A stretch of 64,000 bases of DNA, taken from contig NZ_LN614827.1 of assembly GCF_000953135.1 (NCBI RefSeq), positions 1,951,001 to 2,015,000 on the forward strand. The letters are read 5' to 3'. Below, piece after piece: positions 54,765 through 62,786 of the stretch. The notes below the pieces were generated by a model, which was not told the origin of the DNA, made no database searches, and worked only from the letters and a program-made list of their open reading frames with translations. Source of the stretch: Legionella fallonii LLAP-10. Its GTDB lineage: Bacteria; Pseudomonadota; Gammaproteobacteria; Legionellales; Legionellaceae. Made by a program: the position numbers and the translations under genes. Each line of letters opens with the position of its first letter. Position 1 is the first letter of the stretch.

Positions 54765-55526
54765 ATGTCTTCAATAGAATTAAGAAATGTATCCTTAGAT
54801 TATCTGATTAAGACAGGATCTAACTCTATCAAAAGATCAGCGGTTCATTTGCTTAATAGATGTTTTAGGACATCAGCTAGTAACCGAACAGATATTAAAA
54901 ACTCAAGCTATCGAGCTCTTAATAATATTAATCTACAAATTAACAAGGGAGAGCGCATCGGGTTATTAGGAAGAAATGGTGCGGGAAAAAGTACCTTGCT
55001 AAGGGTTCTTGCCAAAATTTATAAACCCAATTTAGGTGAAATAGAGATCAATGGAAAAGTATCCAATTTATTTGATGTCAGCTCAGGAATGAATACTGAG
55101 TCAACTGGATATGAAAACATTCTTAATTTAGCAATAATGCGCAGAATTTCCAAAAAGAATGCTCTCAATATGATGGAAGATATTGAGACTTTCACTGAAC
55201 TACGTGAATTTTTAAATAGCCCTGTTAAAACATATTCCACAGGCATGCTATTGAAACTGGCTTTTGCTGTAGCTACATCTATTCCATCAGATATTATTTT
55301 GATTGATGAAATCATTGGAACGGGTGATATGCATTTTATGGACAAAGCAACAAAGCGTCTTGAGTCTATGATTGAACAAAGCCATATCTTGGTGTTAGCA
55401 AGTCATTCAAACGATATTATTAAGCGTTTTTGTAATAAAGTGATAGTATTGGATCGAGGCCAAATACAATTTTTTGGAGATGTTGACACCGGCATTGATT
55501 TTTATACTAAAGAGTCAGAGAAATGA
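54765..55526 (+). CDS. wzt: ABC polysaccharide exporter ATPase Wzt
   Basis: A 253-aa ABC ATPase. Walker A is LLGRNGAGKSTLL, the signature is TYSTGMLLKLAFAVATSI (a divergent LSxGM as in Wzt/TagH), Walker B is ILIDEIIGTGD, and the switch His is in ASHSNDIIK. It lacks the C-terminal carbohydrate-binding domain of long Wzt, so chain-end recognition is not expected. GGAG sits before the ATG. It forms the transporter with the preceding permease. Confidence 0.94.
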   Translation: MSSIELRNVSLDYLIKTGSNSIKRSAVHLLNRCFRTSASNRTDIKNSSYRALNNINLQINKGERIGLLGRNGAGKSTLLRVLAKIYKPNLGEIEINGKVSNLFDVSSGMNTESTGYENILNLAIMRRISKKNALNMMEDIETFTELREFLNSPVKTYSTGMLLKLAFAVATSIPSDIILIDEIIGTGDMHFMDKATKRLESMIEQSHILVLASHSNDIIKRFCNKVIVLDRGQIQFFGDVDTGIDFYTKESEK

Positions 55527-55680
55527 GTTTGAGCGCATTATCCTTTTAATATAAAGTAAAGTTTTTAATATCTTTCAGTTTTACTCCTCCTAAAGCGCAT
55601 ATTATGCACTAAATGAGAAAACACAGGGGGAAGGATTGTAAGTTCCGACTAAAGGTATACTAGCTGTATCAAGGAATAAA

Positions 55681-57189
55681 ATGATAACAATTAAAGATCT
55701 ATATATTAGAAAAAATTTGAGTATCAAAGAAGCATTGAATAAGCTGGAAAGCACAGCCCAAGGTGTTTTATTTTTGGTCGATGACGAAGAACGTTTACAA
55801 AGAACGGTAACCGACGGAGATATCAGAAGACTTTTGCTCAAAGAATGTACCCTTGATTCGGATTTAAGTGCCCTTCCCACGAGCCACTCTAAAACGCTGC
55901 CAGAATCTGCAACACTCCAAGATGCTTATCATTTAATGAAGCAGTATGAGCTGGATCACATTCCATTAGTAGATGAACAAGGCAAGCCCGTTCGGTGCAT
56001 TCATAGAAGAGACTTCCTGTCTAATATTTTACTGTCCTCTCCTCATATGGGAGAACATGAGCAACAATACGTACAAGAAGCCTTCTCCACTAATTGGGTT
56101 GCACCTTTAGGTCCTAATGTGGATGCGTTTGAAAAAGAAGTGGCTAGTTATATTGACGCTAAATCAGCAGTGGCACTAAGTTCAGGTACGGCAGCCCTAC
56201 ATCTTGCTCTAATCTTATTGGATGTGAAGGCTGGTGATATCGTTTTTGCATCCAGTTTTACTTTTGTTGCCTCAGCAAATCCAATAATGTATCAAGGGGC
56301 TACTCCCGTATTTATCGATTCAGATTTAGAAACATGGAATATGTCTCCCGTTGCTTTAGAGCGCGCTCTAAAGGAAGCAAAGGCAAACAATGCCTTACCT
56401 AAAGCGGTAATCATTGTGAATTTATATGGGCAAAGTGCTAATTACGACGCACTGTGCCAAATATGTGAGAGTTATAAAGTCCCTATTATAGAAGATGCGG
56501 CAGAATCACTTGGATCTACTTATAACAATAAACATAGTGGAACCTTTGGAAAATTAGGTATTTTTTCATTTAATGGAAATAAGATTATTACCACGTCCGG
56601 TGGTGGAATGTTAGTTTCTAACGACGAAGAACTAATAGAAAGGGCTCGCTATTTGGCAACTCAAGCTCGTGAGCCTGTAGCCCATTATGAACACTCTGAA
56701 GTGGGTTATAACTATCGTATGAGTAACGTTCTTGCAGGAATAGGTCGGGGGCAATTAAAAGTACTGGAAGAGCGTGTCATCGCCAGAAGAGCTGTTTTTA
56801 ATCAATACAAGGAAGCATTTAAGTCCCATCAATTTATAGATCTAATGCCTGAAATTTCCAAGGGATATAGTACGCGCTGGTTATCTACTATAGCGATAAA
56901 TCCGCTATATTCCGATTTACGACCAGAAACAGTGATCAATCATTTAAAAGCATATAATATAGAAGCAAGAAGAACCTGGAAGCCTATGCACAGACAACCT
57001 TTATTTGCAAAAGCAGCCTATTATCCTCATGCAAAAAATTTCAGTGTTTCAGATTATTTATTTGATCAAGGTTTATGCTTGCCATCAGGTTCAAATCTCA
57101 ATGCTCATGATATTGACCGAGTTATTGATTGTTTGAATAGTCTATTCTCCTTAGAACACAGTGAATCTATCCTCACAGAGTTGGTATAG
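55681..57189 (+). CDS. CBS-pair fused to a DegT/DnrJ/EryC1/StrS sugar aminotransferase
   Basis: A 502-aa fusion. Residues 1-118 are a tandem CBS module (VLFLVDDEERLQRTVTDGDIRRLLL, then DHIPLVDEQGKPV). About 125-495 form a PLP aminotransferase with SSGTAALHLALI, FVASANPIMYQGATPVFIDSD, VNLYGQSANYDAL, EDAAESLGSTY and the PLP Lys in FSFNGNKIITTSGGGM. The enzyme class makes amino-sugar nucleotides. The CBS part closely resembles the one normally attached to nucleotidyltransferases of legionaminic-acid pathways (family knowledge). AAGGAATAAA precedes the ATG. Confidence 0.88.
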   Translation: MITIKDLYIRKNLSIKEALNKLESTAQGVLFLVDDEERLQRTVTDGDIRRLLLKECTLDSDLSALPTSHSKTLPESATLQDAYHLMKQYELDHIPLVDEQGKPVRCIHRRDFLSNILLSSPHMGEHEQQYVQEAFSTNWVAPLGPNVDAFEKEVASYIDAKSAVALSSGTAALHLALILLDVKAGDIVFASSFTFVASANPIMYQGATPVFIDSDLETWNMSPVALERALKEAKANNALPKAVIIVNLYGQSANYDALCQICESYKVPIIEDAAESLGSTYNNKHSGTFGKLGIFSFNGNKIITTSGGGMLVSNDEELIERARYLATQAREPVAHYEHSEVGYNYRMSNVLAGIGRGQLKVLEERVIARRAVFNQYKEAFKSHQFIDLMPEISKGYSTRWLSTIAINPLYSDLRPETVINHLKAYNIEARRTWKPMHRQPLFAKAAYYPHAKNFSVSDYLFDQGLCLPSGSNLNAHDIDRVIDCLNSLFSLEHSESILTELV

Positions 57190-57228
57190 CGTAACAACTG
57201 TCTTGAAATACATCCAATAGTAATATAG

Positions 57229-57250
57229 GTCGGGCAACAAATTGCCCGAC
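57229..57250. repeat. GTCGGGCAA hairpin
   Basis: A perfect 9-bp inverted repeat (GTCGGGCAA / TTGCCCGAC, 4-nt loop) sits about 40 bp after the aminotransferase stop and between convergent genes. It is the same hairpin as at 3331. No T-run follows, so a terminator role is uncertain. Confidence 0.7.
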
Positions 57251-57363
57251 ACACTAAACGAACGTCACCTCGTAAAATCTGCAGCATTTACACATGGACA
57301 GTATTAAGAGTGAGCAGTGCGACATAAGAAATTACACTATTTTTATGTCGTACTTGCGTTAAA

Positions 57364-59298
57364 CTAACATGGGATATTGAAAATAGATGGAGTCGATGCA
57401 TTATCAGGTGTTTGACTGGAAAACCAACTAGAGAAAAATCCATGATTTTGACGCCCAGATTTTTTTTCTACTTCTTGTCTATGTACTTCTTGAACCCCCT
57501 GTTTTAATGCTTCTTTATGTGACTCACAGGTGTCTACATCTCCTTGCCCCTCTAGTTGACTCATAAAATCAGTCAATGCGATAACAATATCATGACCTAC
57601 TTTATCAAAACGAACGCTAGATTGTGGCACTTTAACATTTGACGTAATGTCTTCTTTAAATTCTGGGGCAGGCATATATTGCTTTAAACCTAAAAGCTGG
57701 CAAGGAAAAGCAGTCAGAAATGGAGAGCGAGACATATCAAGATGACTTTTTCTATGCCACGAACGTAATACACTATTAAACTTCTCTATATCCCCCTCAT
57801 ACATCTTATTATAATCAATTCCTTTATTCAGAGGGACATATTTTCCCCAGTGTAATTTAGCCTGAAATGATTTAATTAAATAATCTACCAAATCATCACG
57901 AAAAGCGTCAAAACCAACAGCCCCAGGACTAGAAACCACGTCAAAACCACATACAGTGTCTTTATCGCTATGATGTGATCCCGGAGCCAAACTGAATTGA
58001 TATTTCATATTTTTAATCAACCGAGCATAAGCTCCAAAAGTCACAGGGGCCTCCCCCCTCTCTTTGGCGGCTTGGGTCTCCGTTGCTACCTTTCTAAAGG
58101 CGTCGGCCATCTCCTTATTATTTTCACTTACTGGAAACATGGCATCTACATCATTAATATCGTTTGGATACCACTCCTGATAATGATAAACCTCTGGGGC
58201 TGGGCCAACGGTCACCTTCTGTTCTGTGCCTATGGCATAACGGGCAACCACATATTTCATATACAACGGAACCAACTGAGGGAAAAGTGCTAGTAGATCC
58301 GTAACTCGCAATCCTCCTTCTAATTGAATTTCTAATGCCTGTTGAATACGTCTGGACAATAAATCAAATTCGCTAAAATTACGGTTTTCTTCAGTCAATG
58401 GTACTTCTCTATACTCCATTACTTTAACATTTTTAATCTCTCTATTATTTAAATCATTATCTTGAGTAGGCGTATAAAACACACTAAACATAGGATAGCC
58501 TTTTCGAGGGATTTCACCGCTTTCTAGTTTTTCCAGAAACTCAGGAAGACTCATTGGTGTCTCGACACACTCTAATTTCATTGCAGGCTTACATTCAAGT
58601 TCCATCTCAACTACTATGCCAAAAAGACCTAAATGAGCAGAGGCAATTAAATCAAAATCATCAGGATTTGTAGTTCTGTCAATTTTTTTAAGGGTGCCAT
58701 CCATTTGTAGAAAAGTAAGGGATTTGATATTGTCAGAATATCCCCCAGAACGTATATCAGTACCGTGCCCTCCTAAAGCCGCTAAACCAAAAGGTGTAAC
58801 ACGGTTTATCAAACTGGCAGGACATTTGGTCTGAAGCCCGTATTTATAATAAAGTATCTCGTCTAGGGCCTTTATCTGAGCACCTGGTTTTATTCTGACT
58901 GTCGTGTCATCAACCAATTCTATAGCTTCTAGATCTGGATCCAGATGCATATTAATAATAATGTCAGTTTGAGGAATATCTGGATTATCATCATCATTCA
59001 ATTTACTCACCCATGGAGTGAGAGAAAAGGAGTTACTGTATTGTTCGCCCTCTTTCCCTCCAGCAGCAACGCGGCAGGTAATTCTATATTGAGGATCTCT
59101 GACCTTATTAATGTCATAAATTTTTTTCATTAATGCCTGAGCAGATGCTAAATCATGAACCCTTAGCATCATGACATCTTTAGTAGTAACTGTTTTACAA
59201 AAATTACTCCATTGAGTATTAGCCTCATATTTGATACTAAGTTTATTGTGATCAATAAACTCTGTGATCTTCTTTTGCTGTTTTTTGGTAAATGCCAT
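57364..59298 (-). CDS. FAD-linked oxidase-like protein
   Basis: A 644-aa protein with an FAD_binding_4 (PCMH-type) domain in about 40-240: MMLRVHDLASAQALMKKIYD, IINMHLDP, TVRIKPGAQIKALDEIL, TPFGLAALGGHGTDIRSGG, LTFLQMDGTLKKID, HLGLFGIVVEMELE. This resembles sugar-lactone/alditol oxidases, but the 240-570 region lacks a clear ALO or berberine-bridge domain. The tail from 595 is polar with Ser/Gln (SWFSSQTPDNASTPSIFNIPC). No signal peptide. It could be a Dot/Icm substrate or a cytosolic oxidoreductase; the substrate is unknown. Confidence 0.8.
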   Translation of the reverse strand: MAFTKKQQKKITEFIDHNKLSIKYEANTQWSNFCKTVTTKDVMMLRVHDLASAQALMKKIYDINKVRDPQYRITCRVAAGGKEGEQYSNSFSLTPWVSKLNDDDNPDIPQTDIIINMHLDPDLEAIELVDDTTVRIKPGAQIKALDEILYYKYGLQTKCPASLINRVTPFGLAALGGHGTDIRSGGYSDNIKSLTFLQMDGTLKKIDRTTNPDDFDLIASAHLGLFGIVVEMELECKPAMKLECVETPMSLPEFLEKLESGEIPRKGYPMFSVFYTPTQDNDLNNREIKNVKVMEYREVPLTEENRNFSEFDLLSRRIQQALEIQLEGGLRVTDLLALFPQLVPLYMKYVVARYAIGTEQKVTVGPAPEVYHYQEWYPNDINDVDAMFPVSENNKEMADAFRKVATETQAAKERGEAPVTFGAYARLIKNMKYQFSLAPGSHHSDKDTVCGFDVVSSPGAVGFDAFRDDLVDYLIKSFQAKLHWGKYVPLNKGIDYNKMYEGDIEKFNSVLRSWHRKSHLDMSRSPFLTAFPCQLLGLKQYMPAPEFKEDITSNVKVPQSSVRFDKVGHDIVIALTDFMSQLEGQGDVDTCESHKEALKQGVQEVHRQEVEKKSGRQNHGFFSSWFSSQTPDNASTPSIFNIPC

Positions 59299-59675
59299 AA
59301 TGCTGCCCCTATCAAATAATATTTAGTTTTACTCCTGTAACAACTTTTTTTATTAAATCTTTGATACAACACTAACAACTAAACTAATTAAGACGTTATT
59401 TATGCTCCTATTACTCTATGACATCATCATTTTTATATTAAACCTCTTGCCATAACCTGTATATTTTGTTTTAGTGCACAGCGTATGCATTTCGAGAAGC
59501 AGAGTAAATGAGTCCCGAAGAAACGCTTACAACATGGCAATAACACAAAAGATATAGATTATGCAATGAGTCTATTACAATCATGCCATTCAAATACTAC
59601 ACTGTATTTATTGAATACAGTGAGTTTTTATAAATATCTCTATGTTTCTATCATGCTTATTGGAGTAATTACCAA
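59299..59675. other. Intergenic region with an operator-like palindrome
   Basis: A 377-bp divergent gap. No gene is seen. A perfect 9-bp dyad (CACTGTATT / AATACAGTG, 5-nt spacer) at 59600-59622 lies about 54 bp before the PEBP ATG, positioned like an operator or a short hairpin. The centre is CTG-N13-CAG, longer than a LexA box, so LexA is not supported. The rest is unremarkable AT-rich DNA. Confidence 0.5.
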
Positions 59676-60200
59676 ATGAAAAAATATTTCTTATTTTTAT
59701 CACTTTGTATCTGTAGCTATAGCACTTTTGCAGCCCAGTTCACGCTTGAAAGCAGTGCCTTTCAGCCCAATACACTAATTCCAGCTCAATATACTTGTAG
59801 TGGTGATAATAAATCACCGCCTTTAGCCTGGCATAATGCACCACCAAAAACCAAGTCTTTTGCCTTAGTTGTTGAAGATCCCAATGGCCCAGATGATACT
59901 CCAATAACTCATTGGATTTTATTTAATATACCGCCCTCAGAAACACAAATAAATGCAAATGGCCTGCTCCCAAAAGGTGCGGCAGCCGGAAAGAATAGTT
60001 GGAACAACATCGATTATCGTGGTCCCTGTCCATCGATTGGCGCCCACTCATATACTTTTAAAATATATGCTTTAGATAATGTATTAGCTTTGAATAATGG
60101 CGCCATTAGAGACGATATACTCAATGCAATAACAGGGCACGTGCTTGCTAGTGCTCAATTAACTGGCCTGTATCAAAAAATACCTGCTCAGCCACAGTAA
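59676..60200 (+). CDS. YbhB/YbcL-family (PEBP-like) exported protein
   Basis: A 174-aa protein with a signal peptide (MKKYFLFLSLCICSYSTFA, cleaved before AQFTLE). The PEBP fold has SSAFQPNTLIPAQYTCSGDN, LVVEDPNGPDDTPITHWILF (anion-binding DP...HW) and GPCPSIGAHSYTFKIYALD. Bacterial members bind small ligands in the periplasm, with unclear roles. The ATG has GGAG about 10 nt upstream. Confidence 0.9.
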   Translation: MKKYFLFLSLCICSYSTFAAQFTLESSAFQPNTLIPAQYTCSGDNKSPPLAWHNAPPKTKSFALVVEDPNGPDDTPITHWILFNIPPSETQINANGLLPKGAAAGKNSWNNIDYRGPCPSIGAHSYTFKIYALDNVLALNNGAIRDDILNAITGHVLASAQLTGLYQKIPAQPQ

Positions 60201-60264
60201 AGTGTTGCAAGAAATATAGCCAATATTTTTGTAGCCGCTCACCGGGCATGATTGAATAAAGAGA

Positions 60265-61374
60265 TTAGCTGACTATCGCATGATGAACGACAAAAATGAC
60301 AAAAGAACAATAACTAAGAAACAGTGCAATACCCATACGTTTATTTAAATAATGCCCGAATTTTGCACGCCGTCTTTCAGCTAATTTTTTTAAAATAACA
60401 TGAATAATAATAGTAAAAATTAATAAAATAAACGTGGCAATTTGTATCTTATCGCTTAACGTTAAATAAGAAGTTCTTGGTAATACCTCATAAAGTATGT
60501 GTTGATTAGTTACGACAGCAAAAATAGCTCCCAGGAATAAACTAAAACGAATATCACTATCCAGGCGCATAAAAAAGCCTAACAGGCATAAAAGAACACC
60601 AACAAATGTGCCAATAAATAAATGAAAAAACAACCAACCACTATTAAGGCGCTTAATTTTAATTGTAATCCGTACTTCGGAATAACCAGAATCCAAGTGC
60701 GTAGAAATAGAATCCCCCATGACTTTCCAGTCATCGAGTTTAAGATAGGGATTAATACGACTATGCTCGCGGTCCACTGTATAGAGCAAACGACTAGCAT
60801 CATAACCATTGTCTTCAAAATTAATGTGTAACTCCTGCGAATCAAATGGAAATTGCCGTAGCTCCCATTCTTGACTCACATTAGCATTAATTTTTGCTTC
60901 ATAATAGTTAGGTTCTGCATCGTAAATATGATGAGGTTTTATACTATACTCCTTTGCATTAATCACATCTGTTCTGTCATAAGGAACATAAGTAGACGTT
61001 AACGGCGTAACATACCACCAAATATAGCCACTAAACTTAAATGATTTTTGGGGCATGCTAATATCATATAAATTGGTAAAGGAAAAACCCATTGCAGCAG
61101 TAATAGGAGGTTTTTTGCTTATTCCTTCAGGCGGTAAAGCATTTGCATTACTTGTTATTAATAAGGATACAAAAAATAATAATAGACCGCTTATGAAACT
61201 CGTTAAAGAGGATGAAGTGCGAGAAGAGGCGACGCGTGGAACCAGAGTGTACACGCCAGTACATGAGGATTCGAGCACTGGCTCGACGAAGCAATTCGCT
61301 CCCGCTGTAACATTTCCGAAGAGGTCTAGTAAAGGGTTACAAGAAAATAGGTGTTGTTCATTACATCGCTCCAA
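60265..61374 (-). CDS. Pentameric ligand-gated ion channel-like protein with a repeat-derived N-terminus
   Basis: A 369-aa Cys-loop-receptor-like protein. About 85-240 is a beta-rich extracellular domain with the hallmark WELRQFPFDSQELHINFED. Four membrane helices follow (243-268, 274-298, 307-330, 346-368), the second containing FSLFLGAIFAVVTNQHIL. Prokaryotic relatives are cation or anion channels in the inner membrane. A signal-peptide-like segment (FISGLLLFFVSLLITSNANA) lies at about 60-79, not at the start. Residues 15-58 come from a dispersed repeat (LLDLFGNVTAGANCFVEPVL). The TTG at 61374 has GGAGGGGGG upstream; otherwise GTG codons inside the repeat are candidates. Confidence 0.85.
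   Translation of the reverse strand: MERCNEQHLFSCNPLLDLFGNVTAGANCFVEPVLESSCTGVYTLVPRVASSRTSSSLTSFISGLLLFFVSLLITSNANALPPEGISKKPPITAAMGFSFTNLYDISMPQKSFKFSGYIWWYVTPLTSTYVPYDRTDVINAKEYSIKPHHIYDAEPNYYEAKINANVSQEWELRQFPFDSQELHINFEDNGYDASRLLYTVDREHSRINPYLKLDDWKVMGDSISTHLDSGYSEVRITIKIKRLNSGWLFFHLFIGTFVGVLLCLLGFFMRLDSDIRFSLFLGAIFAVVTNQHILYEVLPRTSYLTLSDKIQIATFILLIFTIIIHVILKKLAERRRAKFGHYLNKRMGIALFLSYCSFVIFVVHHAIVS
61208..61328 (-). repeat. Dispersed repeat family A, in-frame copy at the channel gene
   Basis: It carries GATGAAGTGCGAGAAGAGGC, GTGTACACG, GAGGATTCGAGCACTGG, TCGACGAAGCAATTCGC and CCGAAGAGGTCT. Homologous blocks occur at 5433-5541 and 47061-47145. Here it lies directly upstream of the signal-peptide codons and stays open in the gene's frame. 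Confidence 0.85.
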
Positions 61375-61401
61375 TTTCTTGCCCCCCTCCCTATTTATTA
61401 G

Positions 61402-62145
61402 CTAGGCTAATAAACCACCATCTATTCCAACAATTTGTCCTGTAATATAAGGAGCTTCGTCTGAGGCTAAAAATACTATAGTATTAGCCACTTCTTCTGC
61501 ACTTCCGGCTCGTTTTAAAGGCACCATATCTAAAAAGCCAGCCTTTGCCTCGTCTGTTTGAGTAAAACGCTCAAACATATCAGTCTGAATTGGGCCAGGG
61601 GCCACAGCGTTAACCCTAACACGGGCAATAGAGGCTTCAAGTGCTGCGACTTTCGTCAAACCTTCCACGGCATGTTTGCTTGCGCAGTAAATAGCAGCCC
61701 CGGGGAATCCTTTTTTACCAGCTACAGAAGAAAGGTTAATAATACTTCCAGATCCTTGTGTCATCATCACCTTCAATTCGTATTTTAAGCAGAGAAAAAC
61801 TCCTAAGACATTCGTATCAAAGGTTAATTGATAATTATCCAAGTTTTCTTCAAGAATTGGCGACAAGACTCCTTCTGTTCCTGCATTATTCACCGCAACA
61901 TCCAAACGACCAAAACGACTCACCGTCTGTTCAACCAATGATTGAACCTCTGACTCATGACGCACATCAGCTTGGATAAATGCTACCTCTGAACCTAAAG
62001 CGCTTAATTCCTTTGCTAAGGATTCACCAACTTCTTTTCTGCGCCCGGAAATAACAATATTTGCTCCTTTTCGAGCAAAAGCAAACGCAGTTGCTTTGCC
62101 AATACCAGCAAGAGCCCCAGTAATAAGCACTACGTGTTTTTTCAT
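61402..62145 (-). CDS. Short-chain dehydrogenase/reductase
   Basis: A 247-aa classical SDR of the glucose-dehydrogenase/FabG type. NAD(P)-binding TGALAGIGKATAF, NNAG in VAVNNAGTEG, catalytic Ser in INLSSVAGK, YCASKHAVEG (Tyr-x3-Lys) and PGPIQTDMF are all present. The substrate is unknown. The ATG at 62145 has AGGAAAT upstream. A longer frame to 62367 has low-quality, Cys-rich extra sequence and no ribosome site, so it is rejected. Confidence 0.92.
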   Translation of the reverse strand: MKKHVVLITGALAGIGKATAFAFARKGANIVISGRRKEVGESLAKELSALGSEVAFIQADVRHESEVQSLVEQTVSRFGRLDVAVNNAGTEGVLSPILEENLDNYQLTFDTNVLGVFLCLKYELKVMMTQGSGSIINLSSVAGKKGFPGAAIYCASKHAVEGLTKVAALEASIARVRVNAVAPGPIQTDMFERFTQTDEAKAGFLDMVPLKRAGSAEEVANTIVFLASDEAPYITGQIVGIDGGLLA

Positions 62146-62389
62146 TTTTAATTTCCTTTTATTCAATAAACCTCTTGCATCACTAGTAGATTTTTCCTGA
62201 ATATGAAGATACAAGTGTTTCGAGAGACAATGTTGCAGATAAAGCACAGAAGAAACATTTGCAATGCAACAATCAGAAAAAAGAGCTAGTGATACCTGAG
62301 GATCAATACAATCCGTTATCTGCCCACTTAGTATAGTACAAATAAATTTGGATATATATTTGCTCAATAAGATTAATTTTATTTATTTT

Positions 62390-62495
62390 GTAACCTCTCA
62401 ATAAATACGGAAAAACCTCATTTCGAACGAAGTGAGAGATCTCCAGACATTAGTACTGTGCCTGGATTTGGACATCCATCACCTCGAATGATACT
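62390..62495. repeat. Family C repeat, left half plus decayed right part
   Basis: It starts with GTAACCTCTCAATAA (the full copy has GTAACTTCTCAATAA), then TTTCGAACGAAGTGAGAGAT and a CAGACATTAGTACTGTGCCTGG block; the right inverted arm is decayed. It lies in the 640-bp gap upstream of the SDR gene. The remainder of that gap (62146-62389 and 62496-62786) shows nothing I can name. Confidence 0.75.
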
Positions 62496-62786
62496 GCAAT
62501 AAAAAAATATTTTAATCTAAACTTCGATAGCGTGGTTGCTAGAGAAATCAGCAAGGCAGTTGAGCATTCGAATAATTTAACCCCATCAAATATGAAAAAA
62601 TGGCATTAAGTCTACAGATGAGATTTCGTTCTCAGGTTGACGGCTCTGACGATTAGATCGGGAGCCTAAAATCCTTCTTTATCGCCATGCTCAAACCGCA
62701 AATCCTCTCTGCTATGTAATGCCATGAAGCTAGATAAAAATAGCTACCAATGTTTTAATTAGGCTAGGGACAAAAAGGACAAATAA

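Noticed and set aside
59600..59622. LexA box upstream of the PEBP gene
   Set aside because: The dyad spacing is CTG-N13-CAG, whereas LexA boxes are CTG-N10-CAG.
62146..62367. Longer N-terminus for the SDR protein
   Set aside because: The added 74 residues do not resemble an SDR start, and the ATG at 62145 has a good ribosome site and begins the nucleotide-binding strand.
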